Numbered from the stretch's first letter, positions 51,762 to 60,673 are shown. The stretch is DNA of 64,000 nt from JAIRMO01 sp046533115 (GCF_046533115.1 NZ_JAJQRC010000007.1:41619-105618), one strand, 5' to 3'. Notes: generated by a model not told the origin, from the letters alone. A program made the numbers and translations.

Positions 51762-53258
51762 ATGGTTCGTCTTTTTTTATCCTTTAATTCCGTTGAATTT
51801 TCCTATCCTTCCTCAATACACCCGGTATTGGGGGACCTCAATTTTGAGCTTGCCCCGGGCTGGACCGGCATTACCGGAGAAAACGGCGCGGGCAAAACCA
51901 CACTGCTCCTCCTGGCTGCGGGGCTTTTGCGTCCCGGCGCGGGAAATATCCGGAGCCCCGGCGACCGCTTCTATTGCCCCCAGCGTACCGATACTATCCC
52001 CGAATCCTGGGAGGATCTCTTTTTCGCCGCCGATAACGCCGCGGGCCGCCTTTTGGACAGCCTGGGTATAGGGGCCGATTGGCCTTACCGCTGGGAGACC
52101 TTGAGCCACGGGGAACGAAAACGGTTCCAGTTGGCCGCGGCCCTCCGGCGGGATCCCGTCCTGCTGGCGGTGGATGAGCCCACCAATCATCTGGACGCGG
52201 AAGCCGCCGCCCTGGTGCGGGAGGCCCTGGCAGCCTACCGGGGAATCGGCCTTTTGGTGAGCCATGACCGGGCCCTGCTGGACAGCCTCTGCGGGAGCTG
52301 CCTTTTCCTGCGGGAAGGGACCGTAACCCTGCGTCCCGGCGGAGTGTCCCGGGGGCTGGCGGAGGAAGAACGGGAACGGACGGAACAGTGGAATCTGCGG
52401 AAAAAGCTTTCGGAGGAGGAGGAGCGCCTTACGGCGGAGGCCCTCCGGCGGTGGCATACCGTGGAAGGTTCCCGGAACCGGCTTTCAAAACGGATGCTGG
52501 ACCCCAAGGACAAGGACGGCCGGGGAAAGATCAACCTGGCCCGGCTTTCCGGCAAGGACACAGCGGGGGCAAACCGGTATAAACGGATGAAAAACCGGGC
52601 GAAACAGGCGGGGGAGGCCCGGGAAAGGGCCCCGGCCCCCCGGGAACGGAAACAGGGTATTACCCTGCAGGGACAAGCGGCACGGGCGGATCGGCTCTTG
52701 TTCCTTGCGCCGGGGAGCATCCCCCTGGGGGAAGGCCGAAGCCTCTCCTTTCCGGAACTGGTTATCACGCCGGAGGCCCGAATCGCCTTCTCCGGACCCA
52801 ACGGTTCAGGAAAATCAACCCTGATCCGGTACCTGCTTCCCCGCATTTCCGCTCCCGTATTTTACCTGCCCCAGGAAATCGGAGGCGATGAAAGCCAGGA
52901 TATTCTGGACGCGGTATTACAGGAGGAGGAAAAATTCCGGGGGGAGATATTCTCCCGGTTTTCCCGGCTCGGTTCAGACCCCCGGCTTCTTTTTCGTTCG
53001 GCCCTGCCCAGCCCCGGGGAGATACGGAAGCTCATGATTGCCCGGGGGATCTTCTACGGGCCCGCCCTGGTCATTATGGATGAACCCACCAATCACCTGG
53101 ACCTGGTTTCCGTCGGCCTTTTGGAAGCGGCCTTGGCCGGCTATTCGGGGGCCCTGGTCCTGGTAAGCCACGACGAGCGGTTTCTCTCCCGTCTCACCGG
53201 ACAGAGGTGGGTCGTCAACCGGCAGGGGCAGGATTCAGCCCTTTGGATCATGGCCTAA
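51762..53258 (+). CDS. ABC-F family ATP-binding protein
   Basis: About 498 residues from ATG 51762 (ggagg upstream); an upstream in-frame ATG at 51657 is in the leader. Two ABC domains without membrane segments: Walker A GENGAGKTT (about 38-46), LSHGERKRFQLAAAL, DEPTNHLD (about 138); an inter-domain linker rich in Arg/Lys and Glu; second Walker A GPNGSGKST (about 345), a signature variant PSPGEIRKLMIARG and DEPTNHLD (about 439). ABC-F proteins act on the ribosome; some give antibiotic resistance, others are translation factors. The short linker and the leader are compatible with either. Confidence 0.9.
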   Translation: MVRLFLSFNSVEFSYPSSIHPVLGDLNFELAPGWTGITGENGAGKTTLLLLAAGLLRPGAGNIRSPGDRFYCPQRTDTIPESWEDLFFAADNAAGRLLDSLGIGADWPYRWETLSHGERKRFQLAAALRRDPVLLAVDEPTNHLDAEAAALVREALAAYRGIGLLVSHDRALLDSLCGSCLFLREGTVTLRPGGVSRGLAEEERERTEQWNLRKKLSEEEERLTAEALRRWHTVEGSRNRLSKRMLDPKDKDGRGKINLARLSGKDTAGANRYKRMKNRAKQAGEARERAPAPRERKQGITLQGQAARADRLLFLAPGSIPLGEGRSLSFPELVITPEARIAFSGPNGSGKSTLIRYLLPRISAPVFYLPQEIGGDESQDILDAVLQEEEKFRGEIFSRFSRLGSDPRLLFRSALPSPGEIRKLMIARGIFYGPALVIMDEPTNHLDLVSVGLLEAALAGYSGALVLVSHDERFLSRLTGQRWVVNRQGQDSALWIMA

Positions 53259-53269
53259 GGCGGTTTCCC

Positions 53270-54931
53270 CTAAGCCTGCATTGTGGAAACGCCGCTAAGT
53301 AAACCGAGCAGTTCCCGGACATTCTTTTTTCCAAAGCCGGCGATGGTATCATTGATAACCAGACAGGGTACGCTCATGACCCGATACTGTTCCCGGAGAT
53401 CGGGAAAATGGTTAAGGTCGTAGGCTTCGGCGGTGATCCGGGGATTTTCCGCCGCCATACGCTGGGCCGCTATCACCAGTTCCGGGCACATGGTACAGGC
53501 CAGGGAAACCAAAATCTTCATGGAAACCGGCGTTTCGATGGCCCGGATCGCCTGTTCCAGGTCCGCTTCCAGGGGCTGCCCAGGGCCCGCGGCGTTGTAC
53601 AAGCCGATAACAAAGGAATTAAACTCATGCCCCCCGGGTACGCCGTGGAAAACTATCCCCCGGTAGGTTCCGTCCTCCAGATAGAGCCCCACCCAGGGAG
53701 TATCTTTACCGCAGGATTCGGGCGGAAGGATGCGCAGGCTGAGCTTGTCCGTTATGGCGGATAACTCCTCCATAAAATGCCGCAGTTCTTCCGAAACGGG
53801 GCGATCATCCAGGGCCAGATGTAAAACCAGGGGCCGGGCCATTTTTTTAAAGACCCCCGCAAGCTGGACCTTGATCTCCGGCGTAAAGAAGCCCTCCCCC
53901 CCGGCTGTATCCTCCGGTTTTTTCTCCGGAGCGGTTTCCACCGACCGGGGGAGCCGGGTTACCGGCGGGATCGACCGCAGGCCGGTGGCTTCCCGCATGG
54001 TCTGGGCGTATTTTTCCAGCGCCGCGGCGGCCGCGGCCCCGTCCCCCACGGCGGTAACCACCTGACGCAGATTTTTGGCGCACACGTCCCCGGCGGCATA
54101 GAGACCCTCCACACCGGTCTTTTGATCCCCGTCGGTAATGACGTAGCCCCGTGCATCCAGTATGCCCAGGTCCCGGACCAGGCTGACCGCGGGTTCGTAT
54201 CCCCCAAAGACAAAGACCCCAAAGCCCTCCGGCGGACGGTACTCGGTGATTTCCCCGGTTTTGGTATTACGCCAGCGGGCGTAACGCAGGACCGTATCGC
54301 CCCCCACTTCTTCCAGTTCCGTGTTGGTAAGGACGGTGATCTTCTCATGGGACCGGGCCGCGTCCGCCACGGATTCGGCGCAGGAAAAATCCGCCCCCCG
54401 GATAAGGATGGTCACCCGGCGGGCGTAGCGGGTTAAAAAAACGCTTTCTTCCGCCGCGGCAAAACCGCCGCCCACCACCACAATATCCCGGCCGGTAAAA
54501 AACTCGCCGTCACAGGTGGCGCAGTAGGCCACGCCCCGGCCCTTAAAAGCTTCCTCCCCCCGGAAACCTATCATCCGGGGATGGGCCCCGGTGGCAAGGA
54601 GGATCCCGAAGGCACGAAAGATGCCCCGGGAGGTTTTAACGGTTTTGAGGGTATCCGTAACATCCAGGCTTTCCACCTCGGCCAGCAGGAATTCCGCGCC
54701 GAAGCTCTGGGCCTGCCGCAGCATAGACTCGGTGAGGGCCGTACCGCTGGTCTGTTCCACCCCGGGATAATTAACCACCTCGGCGGTAATGGTAATCTGC
54801 CCGCCGAAGTGATCCTTTTCTACCACCAATACCCGGTAGCGGGCGCGGGCGAGATACAGAGCCGCGGTCAGCCCCGCGGGGCCGCCGCCTATCACGATGG
54901 CATCGTAAAGGTTTTCTTTTTCCGGTTCCAT
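53270..54931 (-). CDS. Thioredoxin-reductase/AhpF-like FAD enzyme with C-terminal AhpF-type disulfide domain
   Basis: 553 residues. Residues 1-310 are a thioredoxin-reductase core: AIVIGGGPAGLTAALYLARA (FAD), redox pair CATC in VAYCATCDGEFF, VVVGGGFAAAEESVFL (NADPH) and LYAAGDVCAK. Residues about 350-553 resemble the AhpF N-terminal tandem thioredoxin-like domain, with CTMC in SLACTMCPELVIAAQRM. Standard AhpF has this domain at the N-terminus, so the order is reversed here. It passes electrons from NAD(P)H to the peroxiredoxin encoded next door. It starts 33 bp after ahpC and is co-transcribed with it. Confidence 0.9.
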   Translation of the reverse strand: MEPEKENLYDAIVIGGGPAGLTAALYLARARYRVLVVEKDHFGGQITITAEVVNYPGVEQTSGTALTESMLRQAQSFGAEFLLAEVESLDVTDTLKTVKTSRGIFRAFGILLATGAHPRMIGFRGEEAFKGRGVAYCATCDGEFFTGRDIVVVGGGFAAAEESVFLTRYARRVTILIRGADFSCAESVADAARSHEKITVLTNTELEEVGGDTVLRYARWRNTKTGEITEYRPPEGFGVFVFGGYEPAVSLVRDLGILDARGYVITDGDQKTGVEGLYAAGDVCAKNLRQVVTAVGDGAAAAAALEKYAQTMREATGLRSIPPVTRLPRSVETAPEKKPEDTAGGEGFFTPEIKVQLAGVFKKMARPLVLHLALDDRPVSEELRHFMEELSAITDKLSLRILPPESCGKDTPWVGLYLEDGTYRGIVFHGVPGGHEFNSFVIGLYNAAGPGQPLEADLEQAIRAIETPVSMKILVSLACTMCPELVIAAQRMAAENPRITAEAYDLNHFPDLREQYRVMSVPCLVINDTIAGFGKKNVRELLGLLSGVSTMQA

Positions 54932-54964
54932 AATCCTTAAACCCGCCTTTTTCCCCAGGGCGTA

Positions 54965-55528
54965 TTACAAAAGGCCCACCAGGTCAAGGCTGGGCTTCAG
55001 GGTCTCGGCGCCGGGCTTCCATTTGGCGGGGCAGACCTGGTCGCCGTGTTCGGCCACAAACTGGGAGGCCTGTACCCGGCGGAAGAGCTCATCGGCGTTA
55101 CGTCCCACATTGCCCGCGACAACCTCATAGGCCACGATTTTGCCTTCGGGATTTATGATAAAATCCCCCCGTTCGGCCAGCCCTTGCCCCTCGATCAACA
55201 CCCCAAAATCCCGGGCCAGGGCGCCGGTGGGGTCCGCCAGCATGGGGTAGCGGATCTTCTGAATGGTCTTGGAAACATCATGCCAGGCCTTGTGGACAAA
55301 GTGGGTGTCGCAGGAAACCGAATAAATTTCGCAGCCCGCGGCTTTAAAATCATCGTATTTGTTGGCCAGATCCTCCAATTCCGTGGGACATACAAAGGTA
55401 AAATCCGCCGGATAAAAGAAAAAGACGCTCCACTTGCCAAGAATATCGGCCTTGGTTATGGTTTTGAAGTTGTTGTTATAAAAGGCATTTACCGAAAAAT
55501 CACTCACTTCTTTCTGAATCATAGACAT
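54965..55528 (-). CDS. ahpC: Peroxiredoxin AhpC
   Basis: 187 residues, typical 2-Cys AhpC. The peroxidatic cysteine is in ADFTFVCPTELEDLANKYDD (near residue 46) and the resolving cysteine in HGDQVCPAKWKPG near residue 165. VSCDTHFVHKAWHD and FGVLIEGQGLAERGDFIINP are also typical. Reduces hydrogen peroxide and organic peroxides in the cytoplasm using the AhpF-like enzyme. Its promoter carries a perfect GTTAG-N6-CTAAC palindrome, indicating regulation with the exporter genes. Confidence 0.95.
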   Translation of the reverse strand: MSMIQKEVSDFSVNAFYNNNFKTITKADILGKWSVFFFYPADFTFVCPTELEDLANKYDDFKAAGCEIYSVSCDTHFVHKAWHDVSKTIQKIRYPMLADPTGALARDFGVLIEGQGLAERGDFIINPEGKIVAYEVVAGNVGRNADELFRRVQASQFVAEHGDQVCPAKWKPGAETLKPSLDLVGLL

Positions 55529-55559
55529 ATACTGCCTCCCTGTTACATGGTATATTTAA

Positions 55560-55575
55560 GTTAGTTAAATCTAAC
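55560..55575. promoter_or_regulatory. Operator site 4, GTTAG-TTAAAT-CTAAC
   Basis: Perfect palindrome 7 bases downstream of the ahpC -10 (minus strand). Same half-sites as at 47056. Confidence 0.75.
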
Positions 55576-55581
55576 TATAAT

Positions 55582-55610
55582 ACCTTATCATAATACAAAA
55601 GAATAGTCAA
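55582..55610 (-). promoter_or_regulatory. Promoter of ahpC operon
   Basis: On the minus strand: TTGACT (55610-55605), 17-base spacer, TAAGGT (55587-55582). Confidence 0.6.
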
Positions 55611-55622
55611 GGGGAAAAATTA

Positions 55623-56336
55623 CTATCGGCCGGTATTACGGCAGGCTTCCACCAGGGCGTTAAAAAGTTTCCCGCTACTTTCTTCCGCCAGGGCAAACTC
55701 CGGGTGCCATTGGACCGCCCACACAAAGGGTTTGTCCTTCATACGAACCGCCTCTACCAGGCCGTCCGCCGCCCGGGCCATGGGGACCAGATCCGGCGCC
55801 AGCTTTGCAATCCCCTGATGGTGGCTGCTGTTGACCGCCAGGGTATCGAACCCCAGTAATTCCCGAAGCTCTCCGCTGATCGTTACCTGATGGACCGGCC
55901 GGTCATAGGGCGGTTTCTGCTGATGGGACAAGGCGCTTTCGGTCAGCTGGGTGGGAAGGTCCTGGTACAGGGTCCCCCCTAACAGGACGTTGAACAACTG
56001 TATACCCCGGCAGATGCCAAAGGCGCTTTTGTTCTGTTCCCATACGGCAATGGAGAACAGGGTCCTTTCCATGGCGTCCCGTTCCTCGCAGACCGGGCCG
56101 CAGACCGGCAAAACTTCAGCCCCGTAGAGACCGGGGAAAAGGTCCTGCCCCCCGGTAAAGAGGAACCCGGCGCATAAACCAGCGGCCTGCCGCAGGGCCC
56201 CCGTGTCGGTGGTCAGGGGCAGCATGAGGGGCAATCCCCCTGCCCGGAGGATACCCTCCAAGTAGCCGGGCAGCATCCAGAGGCTATCTTTTTCTTCGTC
56301 CCACAGGGGCACTACGCCAATAAGGGGCCGTTCCAT
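55623..56336 (-). CDS. Class I glutamine-amidotransferase-like hydrolase (PuuD-type)
   Basis: 237 residues. Nucleophile motif FGICRGIQLFNVLLGGTLYQD with the catalytic Cys, and AVQWHPEFAL with the catalytic His/Glu. The family hydrolyses gamma-glutamyl amides such as gamma-glutamyl-GABA (PuuD-like). No signal peptide. Two genes away from ahpC and in the same direction, but separated by the ahpC promoter region, so it is probably a separate unit. Confidence 0.88.
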   Translation of the reverse strand: MERPLIGVVPLWDEEKDSLWMLPGYLEGILRAGGLPLMLPLTTDTGALRQAAGLCAGFLFTGGQDLFPGLYGAEVLPVCGPVCEERDAMERTLFSIAVWEQNKSAFGICRGIQLFNVLLGGTLYQDLPTQLTESALSHQQKPPYDRPVHQVTISGELRELLGFDTLAVNSSHHQGIAKLAPDLVPMARAADGLVEAVRMKDKPFVWAVQWHPEFALAEESSGKLFNALVEACRNTGR

Positions 56337-56512
56337 GACCCAACCTTACCACAGGAGGGCCGGGTCGACAAGGGGATACTGGATACTGCGATTTTTGACA
56401 GCGTAAATTTGCCCGGTATCATCACCGCTTTTGCGGAATTCCGGTCTACCGTAAGACGAATTCCCGTGTTCAGTAAGTTACAAATGAAAAACTCTATGCC
56501 AAAAGCAAACAA

Positions 56513-56536
56513 CCACCGCCAAAGGCGGTGGATTTT
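56513..56536 (-). terminator. Strong hairpin, likely ferritin terminator
   Basis: CCACCGCC (56513-56520), AAA loop, GGCGGTGG (56524-56531): perfect 8-bp GC-rich stem. On the minus strand it is followed by a T-rich run (ttgtttgctttt), on the plus strand by attttt, so it may work in both directions. It ends 10 bases past the ferritin stop. Confidence 0.75.
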
Positions 56537-56545
56537 TAAGTTTTA

Positions 56546-57049
56546 TTAAAAGGGATCGGTAAACCGCCTTGCGGCAAGCTGGGCGTCAATCTGGTAGAGC
56601 AGTCCCGGATTGTCGCCGATACGGCTGAATTTCAGGACCAGATCTTCCGCCTCCGACTCCTCCTCGACCTGCTCGTCCACATACCACCGGATAAAATCAT
56701 AGGCGGCATGGTCCTTTTCGTCTAAGGCCAGAGAGGCTATCCGGTTTATCATCCCCGTTACCTGCCGTTCATGGGCAAGAACTTTCTCGAAAACCGCCTG
56801 GAGGCTCTCATAAGCAGCCTGGGGGGCCTTGACATCCTGAAAAGAGGGGGCGACCCCCCGTTCAAGCAGATACCGGTAGATATGGGTACCGTGGGCCAGC
56901 TCCTCTTTGGCCTGTACCGCGAACCAATTCGCTATACCCTTATATCCCAGCCGGTCAGCATAGGCCGACATGGAAAGATAGAGATAGGCGGAATAATATT
57001 CCGCATTAAACTGATCACTTAATGCTTTCGCCAGAGAATCTTTTATCAT
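56546..57049 (-). CDS. Ferritin
   Basis: About 167 residues from ATG 57049 (ggag upstream); an upstream extension to 57127 would include the leader. Four-helix ferritin features: LSDQFNAEYYSAYLYLSMSA, the ferroxidase-site residues in QAKEELAHGTHIYRYL, and WYVDEQVEEESEAEDLVLKF. It stores iron as a 24-mer and oxidises Fe(II). It has its own -35/-10 (57069-57097) and no GTTAG-N6-CTAAC palindrome was seen. Confidence 0.93.
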   Translation of the reverse strand: MIKDSLAKALSDQFNAEYYSAYLYLSMSAYADRLGYKGIANWFAVQAKEELAHGTHIYRYLLERGVAPSFQDVKAPQAAYESLQAVFEKVLAHERQVTGMINRIASLALDEKDHAAYDFIRWYVDEQVEEESEAEDLVLKFSRIGDNPGLLYQIDAQLAARRFTDPF

Positions 57050-57068
57050 TTTGTATACTCCTTTATTT

Positions 57069-57097
57069 ACTTTAGGGGACTGCCATCCAAAAGTCAA
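57069..57097 (-). promoter_or_regulatory. Promoter of ferritin
   Basis: On the minus strand: TTGACT (57097-57092), 17-base spacer, TAAAGT (57074-57069). Confidence 0.6.
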
Positions 57098-57281
57098 GGA
57101 TATTTGCCGCTGCCCCGGAAATTTCACCTTTCAATCAGGCATTTGGGTGTATCCGGCCGTATAAGCGGCCGGATCGGCTTGGTACCAGGTGTCCCGGCGA
57201 TTTAGGCCATTTTTGATGATTCAATGCATCAGCTGGAATATTCAAGCAAAATATGACAGGCCCTGATTTATTTACACAAAA
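57098..57281. other. Intergenic stretch without recognised features
   Basis: Between the ferritin promoter and the HicB remnant. ccggccgtataagcggccgg forms a palindrome near 57151-57170, possibly a bidirectional terminator or repeat; otherwise nothing identified. Confidence 0.3.
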
Positions 57282-57451
57282 CTATTGACAGGCTCCTATA
57301 AATGGTTCCTCAAGAAATAAATTCAGTACTTGCTCACAATTTTTATATAATTCCTCCGATTATCCGCTTGAGTAATACAACCGTCTAATGCCATGCATTC
57401 AGACCAAAATCCTTTTTTCTCTTTGTGTATCTTAAAATGATATTTCATCAT
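57282..57451 (-). pseudogene. Frameshifted HicB-type antitoxin
   Basis: From ATG 57451 the minus strand encodes MKYHFKIHKEKKGFWSECM and ALDGCITQADN, the N-terminal signature of small HicB/UPF0150 antitoxins. Then the frame goes wrong (RRNYIKIVSKY, stop at 57323). A one-base shift after the codons for ADN restores EELYKNCEQVLNLFLEEP and a stop at 57282. So it is a HicB gene with a single-base frameshift. No HicA toxin is found next to it. AT-rich, of foreign look. Confidence 0.7.
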
Positions 57452-57528
57452 CTCTCTCCTTCAGTATTCAATCTTTTTAACAATTTTTGTTCTAACTCCT
57501 TTTTCAATTTTTCATATTCGGGTTTCAT
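57448..57528 (-). CDS. 26-residue ORF before the HicB remnant
   Basis: MKPEYEKLKKELEQKLLKRL then NTEGER, stop TGA overlapping the HicB ATG by 4 bp. Highly charged, helical. It may be a short cotranslated leader or the fragment of a lost toxin/antitoxin partner. Not recognised as HicA. Confidence 0.35.
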   Translation of the reverse strand: MKPEYEKLKKELEQKLLKRLNTEGER

Positions 57529-57751
57529 GCCTTTATACCTGCGACAAAACAGCTGCTTGCGCAGTATCAAGGGTGGGGTATGAAACTCTCAATACGAATC
57601 AAAAAGACAAAAAAATTCATTTCGTGTCTTGTTTGTTGATTGTTTTGTATCAAATAGTATGAGCTAATTATAGGTATATATATGAGGCTTTTTCAAAATA
57701 TCGTATATGGAAAAAGCAATTTTAGATTTCCTGTAAAATAAGGATGGGGAA
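57529..57751. promoter_or_regulatory. AT-rich leader of the alcohol-dehydrogenase operon
   Basis: AT-rich. GCTTTTTC (57687-57694) pairs with GAAAAAGC (57710-57717), and an inverted repeat TTGAT/ATCAA is near 57638-57656. The Shine-Dalgarno aaggatggggaa precedes the ATG at 57752. The promoter itself cannot be fixed. Confidence 0.35.
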
Positions 57752-58816
57752 ATGAAATCAGTTCAAGTAATAAAAATAGGACCCCTTCACAATCCGTCTG
57801 TGCCGGAAGCCGGGCGGCTTAAGGTCGTTGATATTCCCGTCAAAGCTCCAGGGCCGGAAGACATTAAGATCAAAGTTGCTTATTGTTCGATCTGCGGTTC
57901 CGATCCTCATCTTGCGCAAGATAATATTTTCGGATGGGATGTGCCCTTTGGACTTGGTCATGAGGTAAGCGGCGTTATTGTAGAAACAGGTTCCAAGGCA
58001 GTCAAAAAAAAGCTGAAAATCGGCGACAGGGTTGCCGGTAATTTTCTCAAATTTTGCGGGACCTGTTACTATTGTCAGAACGGACAGCAGCAGTTCTGCA
58101 TCCATGCCGACGAATCAAATCAGCCGGGCATGTCCGAATTTATTACTTGGCATGAAAGTCAGGTCTATAAACTGCCCGACGGGGTATCGCTGAAAGAAGG
58201 ATGCCTGCTGGAACCGGTCTCCGTAGCGGTGCGTATTGTTGATAAGGCGGCGCCCCGTTTCGGCGCCAGAGTCGCGATATGCGGCGGCGGACCAATCGGC
58301 CTTCTGTCGCTTCAGGGCTTCAGAATGGCAGGTGCTTCGCAGATCACACTGATCGAACCCATAGAGGGCCGCCGCAGGCTTGCGGAAAAATTGGGCGCAG
58401 ATAGTGTGATCGATCCGGCTTCTGGTGATGTGTCGCAGGCCGCCCTGAAATTGACCGGCGGGCTGGGCTACGACATTGTCGTGGACTGTTCCGGTTCGGT
58501 AAAGGCAGCCGGAATCCTTCCAGAGATAACGGCCCTTGGCGGCACATTGCTCTACAGCGCAATGTATCCCAATTCTTTTGAGATGCCCCTTAACCTCTCA
58601 AAATACTGCTATAAAAAAGAGCTGACCATAACTGGAACGTATATTTCGCCGTATACCTTCCCCCGGGCACTCCAGTTGATAGGTAAATACAGGCTGGAAG
58701 ATTTTACCCAATGCGTTTACCGCCTTGATGATGTGGAAGACGCATTTCGTCAGCATCTCGGCGGAAAATACCCCAAAGTATTGCTTTGCTGTAACGATGA
58801 TCTGAAAGATAAATAA
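57752..58816 (+). CDS. Zinc-dependent medium-chain dehydrogenase (polyol/threonine type)
   Basis: 354 residues. The catalytic zinc residues appear in VAYCSICGSDPH and GLGHEVSG, the structural zinc cysteines in KFCGTCYYCQNGQQQFC, and the NAD site in VAICGGGPIGLLSLQGF. The pattern fits sorbitol/xylitol or L-threonine dehydrogenases. First gene of a catabolic operon with transketolase halves and an SDR, so a polyol or pentitol is the probable substrate (inference). Confidence 0.9.
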   Translation: MKSVQVIKIGPLHNPSVPEAGRLKVVDIPVKAPGPEDIKIKVAYCSICGSDPHLAQDNIFGWDVPFGLGHEVSGVIVETGSKAVKKKLKIGDRVAGNFLKFCGTCYYCQNGQQQFCIHADESNQPGMSEFITWHESQVYKLPDGVSLKEGCLLEPVSVAVRIVDKAAPRFGARVAICGGGPIGLLSLQGFRMAGASQITLIEPIEGRRRLAEKLGADSVIDPASGDVSQAALKLTGGLGYDIVVDCSGSVKAAGILPEITALGGTLLYSAMYPNSFEMPLNLSKYCYKKELTITGTYISPYTFPRALQLIGKYRLEDFTQCVYRLDDVEDAFRQHLGGKYPKVLLCCNDDLKDK

Positions 58817-58828
58817 GGGAGTAGGCGC

Positions 58829-59698
58829 ATGTATACGTATAATATTGATCTTGATACGGTAAAAGAACTGGAGGAAAAATGTCTAAAGATCCGTAAGGAT
58901 CTGCTGAATTTAATATATCGTATCGGTATGGGACATCTGGGCGGGGAGCTGTCAATCGTCGAAGTGGCCGTCGCCCTCTATTATAAATATCTTGCTTACG
59001 ATCCTGAAAATCCGAAATGGCCGGAGAGGGATCGTCTGGTGTTGAGCAAAGGGCATTGTTCCGAGACCCTGTATACCATCTTTGCCGATCTGGGCATGTT
59101 TACGATGGATTACATCGTGGAACATTTTGAAACCTTGGATACTTCCCGATTCGGCATGCACAGCAACAGGAAATACGTTGACGCTATAGAGGCAAGCGCG
59201 GGATCCCTCGGTCACGGCCTTCCCATAGCGGTAGGATTGGCCCTTGGCGCCAGAATGCAGAAAAAATTCTGGCGTACCTTTGTAATCGTCGGTGATGGCG
59301 AGTTGAATGAAGGCACCAACTGGGAAGCTTTTATGGCTGGCGGACATCACCAGTTGGGGAATCTGACAGCGATCATCGACAAGAATGGGCTTCAGATGAC
59401 TGGGTTTACCAGGGATGTGATGAATATCGATCCCCTGGACAAAAAACTGGAAGCCTTCGGCTGGAAAGTCCTTGAAATCGACGGAAACGACATGTATGAA
59501 GTGTGCGAAGCGTTTCAAAGCCTGCCGCCGGCGGACCCTCTTTCCAGGCGGAAACCGGTGGCAATCATCGCCAACACCACCAAAGGAAAAGGCGTTGATT
59601 TTATGGAAAATGTCGCCAAATGGCACGGTGGTGGTATCGCTAAAGAGCAGCTTGATATCGCCCTTGCTTCGGTAGAAAAGAACAGGAGAGTCAGATAA
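58829..59698 (+). CDS. Transketolase, N-terminal subunit
   Basis: 289 residues, the TPP-binding half as a separate protein. MGHLGGELSIVEVAVALYY, LSKGHCSETLYTIFADLG, AGSLGHGLPIAVGLALGARM and the TPP motif VGDGELNEGTNWEAFM. With the next gene it forms a complete split transketolase. 12 bp after the dehydrogenase gene. Confidence 0.93.
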   Translation: MYTYNIDLDTVKELEEKCLKIRKDLLNLIYRIGMGHLGGELSIVEVAVALYYKYLAYDPENPKWPERDRLVLSKGHCSETLYTIFADLGMFTMDYIVEHFETLDTSRFGMHSNRKYVDAIEASAGSLGHGLPIAVGLALGARMQKKFWRTFVIVGDGELNEGTNWEAFMAGGHHQLGNLTAIIDKNGLQMTGFTRDVMNIDPLDKKLEAFGWKVLEIDGNDMYEVCEAFQSLPPADPLSRRKPVAIIANTTKGKGVDFMENVAKWHGGGIAKEQLDIALASVEKNRRVR

Positions 59699-60673
59699 AT
59701 GCCGGTTACGACAACCTTCGATTTTGATCAGATGCTCAGCAACGCAAAAGAAGCGTATGGCGAAGAGATGATGGCCCTGGCCGATGAAGGAATGGTATTT
59801 GCCTTCACCTATTCGGATAATGTCGCGCCTTCTACCACTGCCGGACAGTTCGTAGCGAAATATCCCGAACGGTGTTTCAATTTCGGCATTGCCGAACCAA
59901 ACCAGGTAGGCGCTTCCGCGGGCCTTGCCCTGAGCGGTTTGACGGTTTTCGCCCAGTTGTTCGGCCCCTTCCTTTCACTGCGTTCGGCGGATCAGATTCA
60001 CACCGATATCGCCTATAACGACGTACCGGTACGGCTGATCGGAACCCATGCGGGTGTTACGGCTGCCGGCGGGCCGACTCACAATTGCATCGCGGATCTT
60101 GCCCTATACCGGGCCATCCCGAATCTTGCCGTTGTGATTCCTGCCGACGCGGATCAATGCAGGAAAGTCATCCGCCATTCCATGAATTACAAGGGGCCCA
60201 TGGTAATCCGTATTGATCGGGGCGGGTCCCCCAAAGTCTACGCGGATACCGATTATGATTTTATTCTCGGCAAAGCCATAGAGATTAAAAGCGGAAAAGA
60301 TCTGTCCATTATCAGCTGCGGTTCCTGTGTTTACTGGTCCCTGATGGGCGCAAAAATTCTCAAAGAGAAACACGGCATTGACGCCCGGGTTATCGATATG
60401 CATACCCTGAAACCGCTGGATACCGATGCAATCGCAAAATGCGCCGGGGAAACCGGTTGTGTAATAACGGTCGAAGAGGCTTCCATAAACGGGGGTTTGG
60501 GTAGTGCCGCCGCAGAATACCTATGTGAAAACGGTTTCGGTGGAAAATTCGCCCGGATCGGTCTGCCGGATGAATTCGCGGTTCTGGGCGATCCTGATGA
60601 GGTATATAAATACTACGGCATGGATCCCGAAGGAATTGCAGCCAGGGCTTCATCAATTTTAAGGGGTAAATAA
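59699..60673 (+). CDS. Transketolase, C-terminal subunit
   Basis: 324 residues. FNFGIAEPNQVGASAGLALS with the conserved Glu, RLIGTHAGVTAAGGPTHNC, MVIRIDRGGSPKVY, and the C-terminal ITVEEASINGGLGSAAAEYL. Its start abuts the N-terminal subunit stop, and its stop overlaps the SDR gene start. Together the halves transfer two-carbon units between sugar phosphates. Confidence 0.93.
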   Translation: MPVTTTFDFDQMLSNAKEAYGEEMMALADEGMVFAFTYSDNVAPSTTAGQFVAKYPERCFNFGIAEPNQVGASAGLALSGLTVFAQLFGPFLSLRSADQIHTDIAYNDVPVRLIGTHAGVTAAGGPTHNCIADLALYRAIPNLAVVIPADADQCRKVIRHSMNYKGPMVIRIDRGGSPKVYADTDYDFILGKAIEIKSGKDLSIISCGSCVYWSLMGAKILKEKHGIDARVIDMHTLKPLDTDAIAKCAGETGCVITVEEASINGGLGSAAAEYLCENGFGGKFARIGLPDEFAVLGDPDEVYKYYGMDPEGIAARASSILRGK

